Shown here: positions 1 to 11,385 of the stretch, piece after piece
Numbering within the stretch: position 1 is the first letter of the stretch
Layout: each line of letters opens with the position of its first letter
From: Mesorhabditis belari
Lineage: Eukaryota > Nematoda > Chromadorea > Rhabditida > Rhabditidae
NCBI GenBank assembly: GCA_958450365.1
Contig: CAUEEP010000922.1
Location: forward strand, 1,364,001-1,428,000
Direction of reading: 5' to 3'
DNA length: 64,000 nucleotides
Made by a program: the position numbers and the translations under genes
Notes under the pieces: model-generated
Told to the model about the DNA's origin: nothing
Seen by the model: only the letters and a program-made list of their open reading frames with translations
Database searches by the model: none

Positions 1-498
1 CGAATCCTTTTCGAAAAACTTGTAACTTTTCTTTTGAATCCATTGGCTCACTTTCGAAATCCTCTTGAGAATTAAAAAAGATTGGCATTTCAGAGGAAGC
101 AAAGCCGTTCCTTGAACTGAAAAAAGCTCGTGCTCGTCGAAAATTTGCATTTGCATTCGAGGTGCGATTTGCGGGAAAGGACAGAGAAAATCCAGAAAAA
201 GCTGATGAGGAACCTTTTGTTGGGGTCGAAGATTGATTGTTTGTACCATTTGAGAGTTGGGCAATGATTGGAGAGGGAGTGGACTCGGGTGGCTGAAAGA
301 GCTATTCGACATCGAGAAATCAAAGGTTACAAACGGGGTTTTATGGTAAACTAAATGAGACAATGGTGGACGAAAACACGAGCCAAATCTAGGTCAGACT
401 TTTTGGTATTGATCTTTTTAAAACTAGAAAACAGTAAAACCAGGAAAGTCAAGGGCAGATCATTAAAGATCATCAAAGATGCTCCAGGCTTTTGAATT
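1..498. other. no gene seen
   Basis: A/T-rich sequence. A 77-codon minus-strand frame at 90-323 has no recognisable content. Confidence 0.5.
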
Positions 499-522
499 GG
501 CTTAGGCTTAGGCTTAGGCTTA
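499..522. repeat. four telomere-type TTAGGC units
   Basis: Four perfect GGCTTA units in an A/T-rich spacer; a short interstitial telomere-like tract. Confidence 0.85.
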
Positions 523-699
523 ACCCTTTGCTTGGACTTGATAAAGATTCATTTGGACTTGATAAAGATAAAGATTTAAGAGACTACAAGAGCTGATTTA
601 ATAGGCTACAATTCTAGCGAACTTTTCGGAAAACTCGCTGAGAAATGTGGTTTATTTTAAAGGTACTAACACTTAGTTTATTTCAAAAGTATCAAGTAT

Positions 700-1096
700 T
701 ATATAGAGAATTGTAGCCCTGAATCTTGGCTACATTTATCTACCAAAAACTTCTCGATTCGACTTATACAACTCATTTAACAAGCGATTGAATGAGCGCT
801 AGTCGACATCTTTCCAAATCTGTCATTTAGTCACTTTTGGTTACGTCACTTTAGCTAAAATTGCTAAATGTTATTCTTAATGTTATTAAATGATGCTAAA
901 CTCTATTTTTCCAATATTCAAAAGCTTTTCTAAACAATTTTTTATAGAAAACAGCAGTTTCAGCAGCAAAAATCAGCAAAATGACGGTTGAAACTAGCGC
1001 TCATTCAATCGCTTGTGAAATGAGTTTTATAAATCAAATCGGGAAGTTTTTGGTAGATAAATGTAGCCAAGATTCAGAGCTACAATTCTCTATATA
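700..1096. mobile_element. foldback element, about 103-bp arms
   Basis: Left arm 700-802 and right arm 993-1096 are inverted copies; the ends are TATATAGAGAATTGTAGC and its complement. The arms meet at CTAGCGCTCATTCAATCGCT. The spacer is A/T-rich with no reading frame. Confidence 0.8.
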
Positions 1097-1746
1097 ACAC
1101 TTACCTCTGAAATCAATTACACATTTCCCAGCTACTTCTCCAAAAAGTCACCATGTACTTCTGAGCTCACCGTCGGTGCAACGATCACAAAGTGTTTTCT
1201 TTTTGATTGTAAACGATGAACGGCTGTTGTTGGTCGTAATGGGTTCTCGGTTGTCGTCTTTTCATTAACTCCTTCTTCGACTCGTCGTCCCTTTCTCGCG
1301 ATTTTTCTTACTTTTCTTCTCGGTTGCTCGGATCGGGTGATGTCCTCGAATTCACCCTAAAAAAGCTAACTTTAAGTCGCTTTTGGCTAACTGTAAGCTG
1401 CTTACAGTTAGCCAAAAGCTAAGCATACTTCCTGGAAACTTACATCATTCAAGAATTGTGCATGCTTTTCCGAGTGTCTAGCTAATCGAGAGCCTTCTAG
1501 AGTGATCTAAACCTTTTCCTTTCAAAGTTCGTTGTGAAAAAACTTACCAACTTTGGCATCACTCCAAGCGCCTTGGACTCTGATGCTTGAAGGTTTCTAA
1601 ATCGAATTGTTCGGATTTTGAATTGGATCGGAAAGATCGGAGCGAAATTTGCGTAAAGGTAGACTTGAAATTCTCAAATCTTATCTATCTAACTATCTAA
1701 TTTGAACTATTTAACTTGAACTATATAATTTGAACTATCTAATTTG

Positions 1747-1780
<34 letters not shown>

Positions 1781-2632
1781 TTAACTAACTAACTAACTAA
1801 CTAACTAATTAACTAACTAACTAACTAACTAACTATCAAGTCTAAAGCTTTGCTAACGTATTCCTATCTCAAACACTTCTTCGAATCAAATCAAACAAAT
1901 CAAACAAATCGAAATGCAGTTCAATAGCTGACCGAGCTCCTCTCGCCGCTGGTACAAGACGCCATTTCCTTGCTTGTGTCTAAAAAAGAAACATAGAGAA
2001 ATTCTAGAAAGTCTATTTTTCTATTTTTCTAAAAGAAAAGAAGTATAGGACAAAATCTTGATGAGAAAATTGTCCTTGGATTTGCAGAAAGTTTAAACAG
2101 CTGACTTTAGACACTGTTGAAGTCGGTATTTTGATTTTGATTATTATTTTGATTCTTTTTCTTTCTTAAAGCTACTCACAATCAGTTTATATAATAAATG
2201 AATTCCCTATTCACCTGATTTAGTGGATTGTTTTGCGCTTCAACCACTGCAATGATGACGAAGAATAAGAAGAATAAGAAAAGTCTCATAGGGAATATTT
2301 CAAAATCAGCCGTTCCTAAACAAAGCTCTCTAGGCGTTTCTAAACAAATCGATATACAAAATAAATGAATGCTTTCAATGTGACTGAGTATGTCGAATAA
2401 TCGAATAGTTCACTGTTGACAAGGTTGACTTCTTTAGCAAATCTTCGCCCTGTCACTTCTTTCAAAGCTTTCACTCTCACAATGCTCGCTTCTTTTTTTG
2501 TCCAAAAAAAAGTCCCCTTTTCTCACTTTTGTTCAAAAGAATCGCAGAAGGCAAATCACCAAATTACCCGCTTTTTTGAAGTTTTCTTGAGTTTTCTTGA
2601 GACACTTACTAATTAAATGAGATCAGTCATTG
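1097..2632. other. no gene seen apart from short repeats
   Basis: It contains a perfect hairpin (GCTTTTGGCTAACTGTAAGC and its complement, about 1379-1425), the AACT repeat and A/T-rich spacer. Confidence 0.5.
1747..1834. repeat. AACT tetranucleotide repeat
   Basis: About 20 AACT units with two AATT variants, preceded by looser TTTGAACTAT copies from 1700. Confidence 0.9.
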
Positions 2633-3112
2633 TTCTTCTTCTTCTTCTTCTTCTTCCTCTTCCTCTTCCTCTTCTTCCCCTTCTTCTCCTTCTTCTTCTT
2701 CTTCTTCTTCTCCTTCTTCTTCTCCCTCTTCTTCTCCCTCTTCTTCTCCCTCTTCTTCTCCCTCTTCTTCTTCTTCCCTCTTCTTCTTCTTCCTCTTCTT
2801 CCTCTTCTCCCTCTTCTCCCTCTTCTTCCTCTTCTCCCTCTTCTTCCTCTTCTCCCTCTTCTTCCTCTTCTCCATCTTCTCCCTCTTCTTCTTCTTCTCC
2901 CTCTTCTTCTTCTTCTCCCTCTTCTTCTTCTCCCTCTTCTTCTCCCTCTTCTTCTTCTTCTCTCCTCTTCTTCTTCCTCTTCTTCCTCTTCTCCCTCTTC
3001 TTCCTCTTCTCCCTCTTCTTCCTCTTCTCCCTCTTCTTCCTCTTCTCCATCTTCTCCCTCTTCTTCTTCTTCTCCCTCTTCTTCTTCTTCTCCCTGTTCT
3101 TCTTCTTTTTCT
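2633..3112. repeat. 480-base polypyrimidine tract (CTT/CTC)
   Basis: The plus strand is essentially all C and T. It reads open in several frames on both strands only because it lacks purines; no gene is implied. A segment of about 110 bases inside it is duplicated (around 2830-2890 and 3000-3060). Mirror symmetry allows triplex formation. Confidence 0.95.
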
Positions 3113-4016
3113 AGACTCTCGAAATGAACTCATCTATCAAATATACTATGTGAAATGAATGGGAAAATCGAATAAAAAAGATAAGCAGTTATTGGGAAAA
3201 AATCTAAAGTTTGACTTTAAAAAGGCTTGAAACTTAAAACTTGATGAATCTTGATGAATGTGAATTGAGGAATTTGACTTAAAACAAATCGTAAATCTAC
3301 TTCGATGTCTATTACAGTATTTCAGATTAAATTCATCATTCAGTCAGATTAAATTCATCATTAAAACCTTACAAACAGATGTTGACTATTAACCGAGAAG
3401 AAAATAAAAAGATTTCAAGAAAATAAAAAGTTTTGCGGAAAGCACTCTGATATGTCTATTTGGAGATTCTTATTGCAGAATTCGTATTTTTGAAGTCAGA
3501 GAAGCTTCGCCACAAAGTGAACACATTTCTTTTCACAATACGATCGGAGAAAAAGAACATGAACATTTCAATGTAAACAATGGGTAATAAATATCTACAA
3601 AATGGCATAATAATAGATACAGAGTGTAGATGGACAAAATGAAACTTTAGAGAGCAAGCTTTTCTTTTAAAATCTTTATTTGATAACAATGAACAACAAA
3701 TTAGCAATTAAACTCAAAGCGATCACAATTTTTAGCCGAGCACGGTGCCAAGTGTTTGGGAAACGATCAATTAAATCGAATCAATCGAATCAATCGATCG
3801 AATTCGATCAATTAAGCATCATCGAGTTCATTCCAAGCTTCTAGAAGGCTTTTCTTTAAACTTTTAACATAGGTTAATAGTTAATAGCTGGCCCTTACTA
3901 ACCACTGATCTGACCGGGAAAATTTCTGATTTAAAAACGAAATTGCTGTCATTTTTGTTTTGCTGTCATTGAATTTCTCATTTCAGTTGTTTCGTCTACT
4001 TTCAAAATTCGTGGCC
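3113..4016. other. spacer upstream of the DJ-1-like fragment
   Basis: No exon recognised. A short AATCAATCG repeat lies at about 3776-3806 and a TTTCAG acceptor-like site at 3981-3986. Confidence 0.5.
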
Positions 4017-4112
4017 ATGGCAGAAAAGACGGCATTAGTGATCCTCGCTGATGGAGCCGAAGAAATGGAAGCCACAATTGCCAATTTGACATGCTTCGTC
4101 GGGGTGGAATTA
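4017..4112 (+). pseudogene. DJ-1/PARK7-like first exon, frameshifted
   Basis: After a TTTCAG acceptor-like site (3981-3986), an ATG opens MAEKTALVILADGAEEMEA, closely matching the start of DJ-1 family proteins, including the Glu of the GAEEME turn. Shortly after, the reading frame must shift: DMLRRGGIK, which matches the next helix of DJ-1, is read in another frame from about 4086. A donor-like GTTTGT follows at 4113. I could not find the following DJ-1 exons (the nucleophile elbow or the VLPGG stretch) within the window; LINE and minisatellite sequence lies downstream. Most likely a dead fragment. A sequencing error plus a gene broken by later insertions is the alternative. Confidence 0.6.
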
Positions 4113-4610
4113 AGGTTTGTTTTTGCATAATAAGATGGCATACACCAAACCAAAGTTCGTCTCATGATTAGACTATTAAATGCCTTTCTGTTTCGGTGAG
4201 GTGGCTAATTGATGCTGTTTAGAGAAAGCTTTTGTCTCAAGGATGTACCAAAAAATCCATCGGAAGATCCGGCGAGCTGAGTGATTCAGAAAAAGAGATG
4301 AAATCGAGAAATTTCACTTGGAATTCTTCACTTTCTGAACCAAAGCCTTGTTGAAACGTTTGAATTTGATTTTTTAAATCCTTTTATGTGGAGAATACTT
4401 TATGCTTAGTGGAGAATACTTAGTGGAAAGTTTCAGCTTTAAAAAGTTTGTGATAGTTAATAATAATAGATGATAAGGATTATGATTATGGCCTATAACC
4501 ATGGCCTATAGACAAAACAAATCCAAACAGCCAACTTTTATCGATTCTTTTTCGATAAAACAGATTCAAACGATGAACTTTATCATATTCTTTTTATTGA
4601 GAGAATGGAC

Positions 4611-4923
4611 TGGGACTTTTATCTATCCTGTGAGACTTTTATCTATCCTCTGGGACCTTTATCTATCTTGTGGGACCTTTATCTATCTTGTGGGACCTTT
4701 ACCTATCCTGTGGGACCTTTATCTATCCTGTGAGACTTTTATCTATCCTCTGGGACTTTTATCTATCCTCTGGGACCTTTATCTATCTTGTGGGACCTTT
4801 ACCTATCCTGTGGGACCTTTATCTATCCTGTGAGACTTTTATCTATCCTCTGGGACTTTTATCTATCCTGTGGGACCTTTATCTATCCTGTGGGACCTTT
4901 ATCTATCCTCTGGGACTTTTACC
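4611..4923. repeat. 20-21-bp minisatellite GGGACCTTTATCTATCCTGT
   Basis: About 15 units with CTG/CTC and ACC/ACT variants, ending directly at the LINE fragment. Confidence 0.9.
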
Positions 4924-4924
4924 C

Positions 4925-5448
4925 GTCAGATATAAACATAGATTGAAACTTTTCTCAATTGAAACCTTAGAACAGCGCCGTCTTATCATAGATTTGGTTG
5001 AGTGGTTTAAAATTGTAAAAGGAAAACATCAAAACCCTTTTTTAAAAAAATTTTTTTCGGCTAAACTCGAGGCTTTTGGCGACTAGACGTGGCTCTTTTG
5101 CATCCCGATTGCTATCTTGCATCCCGAATCTGCTTTCTCTAAATCCTCTAGAGCTTTTTTTCTAAATCGTGTGATTAAAGTTTGGAATGCCCTTCCCGAC
5201 AAGTTGCGTTTGATCTCCACTCTCTTCTGATTCCCCACCCTCTTCTGATTCCCCACTCTCTTCTGAAAGGAACTAAATAGGAACTAGAAAGGAACTAGAA
5301 AGGAACTAAATAAGAACTATAATTTTAAAAGTCTGATTTTAAAAGGGCTACTTCGTTGCATTTTAAGTGACTTTGTGATCTTTGACCTGGTACATTTTTC
5401 ATGTCGTTTTCGCACTTTATTTCTTTCTAAATAAAGTATTTTTATAAT
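4925..5448 (+). mobile_element. non-LTR retrotransposon 3' end, decayed
   Basis: The reading LKLFSIETLEQRRLIIDLVE resembles the post-polymerase tail of non-LTR reverse transcriptases (RL-L-SLE-RR-DL pattern). Later, in another frame, FLNRVIKVWNALPDKL is the usual closing motif. The end AATAAAGTATTTTTATAATT resembles the 3' end of the copy at 26041. Confidence 0.55.
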
Positions 5449-5757
5449 TCATCTTCAAATTTGAAGTGAATGAACTTCTAAAAACGGATTTCCATCGATT
5501 TTTCTTCTTTTTCCAAGAGAAAGAAAAGAGAAAACGGATAAATTTCCGATTTTTGACCTTTATATGCAAATTTCTAAGCTAAATAAGTTTCTATTAAAAG
5601 AAAAATGAAAGAAAAGTTATAAATGATGGAAGATTCCATCAATTTTTCAACAATTTTTCCTTTTTTGAATGAATTCCCCTTGAAAATGTAGAGATTTCAA
5701 TTTCAAAGTAATTCCTTCACCGCTTCAAAAACCCCTCTCTTTCCCCAGCAAACATCT

Positions 5758-5777
5758 GCTTCTGTGGCGCAATCGGC

Positions 5778-5823
<46 letters not shown>

Positions 5824-5830
5824 AGGAGCG
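5758..5830 (+). tRNA. tRNA-Asn (GTT)
   Basis: A 73-base cloverleaf: acceptor GCTTCTG pairs with CAGGAGC (one G-T), D stem GCGC/GCGC, anticodon stem TTCGG/CCGAA around CTGTTAA (anticodon GTT), T stem GGTGG/CCACC around TTCAAGC, discriminator G. There is no intron. A T-run immediately after position 5833 can end pol III transcription. It is the only tRNA-like sequence in the window with all four stems intact. Confidence 0.97.
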
Positions 5831-5875
5831 AAATTTTTTTGAATTTTTGAAAATCTCGAAATTTTTCTTTGGCAA

Positions 5876-5996
5876 TCATCAAGAAGTCACTCTAGCTATA
5901 AGCAAGAAGCTACTCTAGCTATAGCATCAAGAAGGCACTCTAGCTATAAGCAAGAAGCTACTCTAGCTATAGCATCAAGAAGCTACTCTAGCTATT
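5876..5996. repeat. AGAAGCTACTCTAGCTAT repeat
   Basis: About six imperfect units alternating short (AGCAAGAAG) and longer (AGCATCAAGAAG) spacers, just downstream of tRNA-Asn. Confidence 0.85.
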
Positions 5997-6464
5997 GTAA
6001 TTATTGTCCACTCTGTACAAGAAGATGAACGTCTAAATGCACAATTTGATTTCAATTTGATTTCAATTTCAATTTCAATACTTCTCTTCTCTTTATTCAC
6101 TGTCTACAAGTTGAATTGAAATCGAAGACTCCATAGAAATTTGTTTAGCGTTTTGAGCCTCGTAAAAGGCTTAATTTGAAAGAATTTCAGAAGCTCACTT
6201 GTTTTTTTTCAATACTGTTCTCTGTTTCAAGTCAAAAATAACATTTTTACACAAAAATTGCTTTAATACTTGAAGTTTTTTTGATTTTAAACGAAAATCA
6301 ATATTATACTACACAAGCTTAAAAGCTCAACAATTGCTATTTTTCGCCGAAAACCACCGTTATCTCGTTTTAACTCCGTACCTTTAGCAAGTCACCGTTT
6401 TCGGTGATTTTCTAAAAGGCACTAGCGGCAATATTGCAAAATACACTAAAAACATAAGGGGAAA

Positions 6465-6836
6465 CCGTGGCCGAGTGGTCTAAGGCGCGCGACATGAATC
6501 CCGCGCAAAAGTATGGGGTTGTTGGTTCGGCTCTCCCGCGCACTTGAGCCATTATTTTGGTTCGGCTCTCCCGCGCACTTGAGCCATTATTTTGGTTCGG
6601 CTCTCCCCGCGCACTTGAGCCATTATTTTGGTTCGGCTCTCCCCGCGCACTTGAGCCATTATTTTGGTTCGGCTCTCCCGCCCACTTGAGCCATTATTTT
6701 GGTTCGGCTCTCCCGCGCACTTGAGCCATTATTTTGGTTCGGCTCTCCCGCGCACTTGAGCCATTATTTTGGTTCGGCTCTCCCGCGCACTTCAGTCATT
6801 ATTTTGGTTCGGCTCTCCCGCGCACTTCAGTCATTA
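6465..6836 (+). repeat. tRNA-Ser/Leu-like fragment running into a 35-bp B-box tandem repeat
   Basis: The segment begins with an A-box-like GTGGCCGAGTGGTCTAAGG and anticodon-arm-like sequence to about 6515. It then reaches GGTTCGGCTCTCCCGCGCAC, which resembles a T-arm. That T-arm plus TTGAGCCATTATTTT is repeated about nine times in tandem (about 6525-6836, unit 35 bp, small variants such as CCCCGCGC and TTCAGTC). A tRNA-derived pseudogene whose 3' end has expanded is the simplest reading. Confidence 0.7.
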
Positions 6837-7862
6837 TTTTGCATATTCCTTAATTGTTTTGAGTGCATACGATACATAGCTACATTGTTCTTTTGAACAA
6901 AACAATTGTGCAATCGAGAATTTATTAAATTTTCTCATTTCTTTTTTAAAAATGTTATAACTTTTTGTAGAGTTGAGCAAATTTGATGATTTTTGCATCA
7001 AAATGTTCGTAAGAGCCTTTAGAATAAAAATTATCCCTTCGTTTTTGGTTCTAGACCCTCGTTGTCGAGTTACGAGCCCCAAACTGCAGGGTACCACAAA
7101 ATTTCCCATACAAAATGACCAAAAAACCGCTAAAACTCAATTTAAAAAATTTCTGTCAAGGGGATTTGAAAAATTCCTTCAGATTCGGAATCAGCACAAT
7201 TTTCCACATCTAAAAAAGGTACTCCCAGAAAAATCCGATAGAAAACGCATTTTTGCCTTATTTCGCGCCGATGTGCGACGCCCTTTCTCATTACCTCACT
7301 TTTTTTTTTCGAGACAAGCCGTTTTCTCGCCGGTTTTGAATAGCATCGCGGCGCGAACTATTCTCAACCGTTCATCATGTTCTCTTAGAACATCTACTCG
7401 TCATTTAAACGCGTTGCTTTCCTCAGAGGGGTCGACGTTTATACCTTCATTTCGCTTTAGCAGAACAATAATACTTGAAGTTTTTTGATTTTAAACCAAA
7501 ATCAATATCTTCTTTGTTATTAAATAGTAAATTTCTCGTCTACCGTACGCAAACTTGTGATTAAATTTCACCTGTTCATTTCCTTTTCACATTTTCCTTT
7601 TCAAATAACAAATGTTTCAAGATCTCTTATTACAAAATATTTCTTTTACTTTTTTAAAATACTTTTTCAAAATACTTTTTCTTTTACTTTTTTTAAATAC
7701 TTTTTTAAAATCACAATTTTTCTGTTTTTTAAGAACATTTCTTTTTCATTTTTAAAACACGATGACAAATAGGGGAATGAGGAATTCCATCCTCGAATTG
7801 TTTTAAGAGAAAAGACACAGCACAGTCAATTCATCGATTGACGATTGGACATTCTTGTGTGA
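6837..7862. other. repeat-like spacer
   Basis: A 171-codon plus frame (6973-7488) has no recognisable domain. TACTTGAAGTTTTTTGATTT near 7470 repeats the sequence near 6268, so 6268-7506 may be one duplicated or inserted unit. Confidence 0.45.
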
Positions 7863-7962
7863 ATGCTGATTGCTGATTGCTGATTGTTGATTGCTAATTG
7901 CTAATTGCTAATTGCTAATTGCTGATTGCTGATTGCTGATTGTTGATTGCTGATTGCTAATC
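7863..7962. repeat. 7-bp GATTGCT repeat
   Basis: About 14 units GATTGCT or AATTGCT. Confidence 0.9.
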
Positions 7963-8118
7963 ATTGCTCAGCTTTTCATCAAACTAATCATTTTAAACAG
8001 ATCTACCTTGTTCTATCTAGCTATTCGTAACTCACTTTTTATGAGTTTCTATCTGACTTTACCAACTCATGTATTTTTATTGGTTTATTCCTTTTCAGTT
8101 GAATCACTAGTTTTTACC

Positions 8119-8317
8119 GCTTCCCAGGCGAACGCTTCCCAGGCGAACGCTTCCCAGGCGAACGCTTCCCAGGCGAACGCTTCCCAGGCGAACGCTTCCC
8201 AGGCGAACGCTTCCCAGGCGAACGCTTCCCAGGCGAACGCTTCCCAGGCGAACGCTTCCCAGGCGAACGCTTCCCAGGCGAACGCTTCCCAGGCGAATGC
8301 TTCCCAGGCGAACGCTT
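8119..8317. repeat. 15-bp minisatellite GCTTCCCAGGCGAAC
   Basis: Thirteen nearly identical units. Since 15 is a multiple of three it yields a long SQANA peptide frame on paper, but the unit is far more G+C-rich than any neighbour and there is no start or splice context. Confidence 0.92.
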
Positions 8318-8375
8318 TTCTTTTCTTTCGCTCACGCTCAGGCTCACGCTTCCCGGGCGGACGCTTTACCAATGG

Positions 8376-8476
8376 GCTATGGAGAGCTATGGAGAGCCAG
8401 CTATGGAGAGCCAGCTATGGAGAGCCAGCTATGGAGAGCCAGCTATGGAGAGCCAGCTATGGAGAGCCATCTATGG
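8376..8476. repeat. 14-bp minisatellite GCTATGGAGAGCCA
   Basis: About seven units on the plus strand. The complement of the same unit forms the array at 8896-9151. Confidence 0.9.
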
Positions 8477-8895
8477 AGCCTTATGCTTTACTTAGGCAAT
8501 GTCTTCTTGTTTAAGATTATTTCGTCTGATCCTCGGAGAGGAACTTTTAAGCTAGTTATTCTTGCTTCTGAAGAATTTATCGCCTACATTTATTATTGGT
8601 TTTTGTAAAGGATTAGCGAGCACAGCTATTACACAATTATGATACGAATCAATAAGAAATAAAGACTAAAGGAATAAAGAATTAGAGATTAGAAATTAGA
8701 GATTAGATTAGAGATTAGGAATAAAGATAAATAAAGAGTAAACTATAAAATAAGTCCTTGAGTATAGAAGGTGATTTCGAAGTTCCTTACAACTTTTTAA
8801 TAAAACCTTTAAAATAACTACGTCTGGTATAGGATAAGCCATTTAAGCTAACAAGAAATGCAAGTTTAGCTATTGGTTTATTGCTTTTAAGTTTA

Positions 8896-9151
8896 AGCTG
8901 GCTCTCCATAGCTGGCTCTCCATAGATGGCTCTCCATAGCTAGCTCTAATAGCTGGCTCCAATAGCTGGCTCTCCACAGCTGGCTCTCCACAGCTAGCTC
9001 CAATAGCTGGCTCCAATAGCTGGCTCTCCATAGCTGGCTCTCCATAGCTAGCTCTAATAGCTGGCTCCAATAGCTGGCTCTCCACAGCTGGCTCTCCACA
9101 GCTAGCTCCAATAGCTGGCTCCAATAGCTGGCTCTCCATAGCTGGCTCTCC
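8896..9151. repeat. inverted array of the same 14-bp unit with a higher-order pattern
   Basis: GCTGGCTCTCCATA and GCTGGCTCCAATA variants alternate in a higher-order repeat of about 107 bases present twice. It is the reverse complement of the 8376 array. Confidence 0.88.
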
Positions 9152-10007
9152 ATCCCAACCCTATTCTTCTGATTCTTGTAAAATTGCTCTCCTCCATCGA
9201 TTCCCATCTAATTACCACAAAAACGATCTCATACATTTTTCTGTTTTCTTTCGCCTTTTCAACGTCACAAACAATTCCCATGTGGAGAGAAAATCGAAGA
9301 AATATTTGAGGGGAAATTTTTCCACTCCAACGAGCACCTGTTCTCTTAGGTCTATGAGATAAAAAATGAGGCGAAAAACAGTTACCAAGCCAACGCCAAG
9401 CCGAGCAATTTTCTATCACTGTGGCCTAAATCAATCAAAATGCAAAGAAAAGTCAATTTTCAAAACCTTAAAAAGAAATCTCGGCCGTTTTGCCGTCAAT
9501 GCATTGAAGTTTTTTGCCACGTAATGGCCTTGTTTTCCTCGAGAATTAGATGAAGAGAGAAAAGGGAAAAGAGAAAAATGACGAGAATTCTTTTTTGATC
9601 TCATGCTTTCAGTACCAGAGATTAAATGGATAATTAAACGGTTCTTTTGCAGACATCTTTAACTTTTGTTTTAGGTGATTAAAGTGGAGTCTGTTTCTCT
9701 CATTGTCTAAGCGCCTATTTACCGATAAAATACCGTAATCAATCACCAATAGTTTCCATTCGATTACCCCAATTTTTGGATCGTTCGACAACGCCAAATC
9801 AACGATACAAAAATTGGGTTGATTCGATGAAAACTGGCTGTTTCATTACGGTAATTTGACAAAATAAGTGTCTTTTAGAAAATGTGCAATAGTCTAGATA
9901 ATCAATTACTTGCTTTTCAATGTTTTTTGACGACGATTTCGACGATTTTTTTTAGTGATAATCAATGATTTTCGATGCTTTTCCTTTCCAATATGTTCCT
10001 TCTAACA

Positions 10008-10160
10008 ATATGGTTTCAATATGGTTCCAATACGGTTCCAATACGGTTCCAATATGGTTCCAATATGGTTCCAATATGTTCTTTCCAAGAATATGGTTCC
10101 AATCTGGTTCCAATCTGGTTCCAATCTGGTTCCAATATGTTCTTTCCAAGAATATGGTTC
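10008..10160. repeat. 11-bp TTCCAATATGG minisatellite
   Basis: About 11 units interrupted twice by TGTTCTTTCCAAGAATA. Confidence 0.88.
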
Positions 10161-10290
10161 CAATCTTCCCCATCACTTTCGTCTAAACTCTTTTTCTATA
10201 TAACAAAATAGCACAATTCACAAGTAATAAATTTCAGTCTGTATTTTAGCAAATCTAATGCCATTTAAGTTTAAAAATTCAAAATGTAGT

Positions 10291-10370
10291 GGCGCGAGAG
10301 GGAGTCGAACCCGGAACGTGTGGGCGGTAGAAACGTACACTCCCGGTTGCGCCACGGTGACAGCCACGCA
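10291..10370 (-). pseudogene. tRNA-like sequence
   Basis: Read on the minus strand it has TGGCGCAACCGG (A-box-like) and GGGTTCGACTCCC (B-box-like) at tRNA spacing. The acceptor and anticodon stems do not pair well, so a functional tRNA is unlikely. Confidence 0.5.
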
Positions 10371-10437
10371 GCTGTCAGAAAAACGTGGTTTTATCGACGA
10401 ACGTGCATGATTGTAAGCATTTTTCGTCATCAAACCT

Positions 10438-10620
10438 CCGCTTAAATTCCTTGAAATCTAGAGGAGCGCTTATCAGAACCTATCGATGTGGGGTCAGAAA
10501 ATGTAGCTGACGGTGAGATCTTGTGGGGGATTTGAGTGTTGAGCTTCTACAAAAGCTTGGAAAACGTAAAATAGTCACCAACTCGGCTCGCCGGGGTGCA
10601 CTACTACTAATACAGTAAAT
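10438..10620. mobile_element. family B inverted-repeat element, diverged left end
   Basis: It has the core CTTATCAGAACCTATCGATG and AGCTTGGAAAACGTAAAATA and ends GGGGTGCACTACTACTAATA. The opposite terminal repeat is not recognisable. Confidence 0.7.
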
Positions 10621-10930
10621 AAGAATTCTATTTTGATGAAATCTCGAGCCTTATTCACTCGTTTTTCACCTCAATTCACCGTCAATTTGACGTGAATACG
10701 ATTCTATTTGGCACTGATCTTTCACCGGTAAATCTCCCGAAAGCAAATATTTTTCTCAAAAGAAAACAGAATTTTGCAGCAACTAAACGGTTATTTAAAA
10801 GGTTTTTGAAAACTTTTAGAGTTTTGGATAATCAGCTGCCTTTAAGTAAACTTTTTTAAAAGGAAAACTTTAATAAATTTTGGTGATGTGATACGCCAGA
10901 TAGCTTGCGATCAAGGTCTTCTCGGTGTAC

Positions 10931-11385
10931 TTTGTGCTCACGCACCCTTTCTAGCACATTGAATTCTCCATTTTTTTATCGCCAGATAGACCTCTTCCAT
11001 GTACTTTGTGCTCAACAGCAAACGCACCCTTTCTAGCGCATTGGACTCTCCATTTTTTATCGCCAGATAGACCTCTTCCATGTACTTTGTGCTCACCAGC
11101 AAACGCACCCTTTCTAGCACATTGAATTCTCCATTTTTTTATCGCCAGATAGACCTCTTCCATGTACTTTGTGCTCACCAGCAAACGCATCCTTTCTAGC
11201 ACATTGAATTCTCCATTTTTTTATCGCCAGATAGACCTCTTCCATGTACTTTGTGCTCAACAGCAAACGCACCCTTTCTAGCACATTGAATTCTCCATTT
11301 TTTTATCGCCAGATAGACCTCTTCCATGTACTTTGTGCTCAACAGCAAACGCACCCTTTCTAGCACATTGAATTCTCCATTTTTT
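10931..11385. repeat. 82-bp tandem repeat, about 5.5 copies
   Basis: Each unit contains ACTTTGTGCTCACCAGCAAA, CTAGCACATTGAATTCTCCA and GCCAGATAGACCTCTTCCAT. Variants (CACC/CAAC, T-run length) distinguish copies. There are no unique spacers, so it is not a CRISPR-like array. Confidence 0.93.

Noticed and set aside
2613..3133. Overlapping long frames on both strands rich in Glu/Arg or Leu/Ser
   Set aside because: They arise only because the tract has no purines on one strand; there is no start, splice or domain support.
6973..7488. 171-codon plus frame
   Set aside because: No domain, poor start context, and repeated flanking sequence suggest non-coding repeat DNA.
8085..8514. Frame with repeated SQANA peptide
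   Set aside because: It is the translation of a 15-bp minisatellite, open on both strands, without gene context.
10931..11385. CRISPR-like regular array
   Set aside because: The 82-bp units are contiguous tandem copies with no unique spacers, and the genome is nuclear DNA of an animal.
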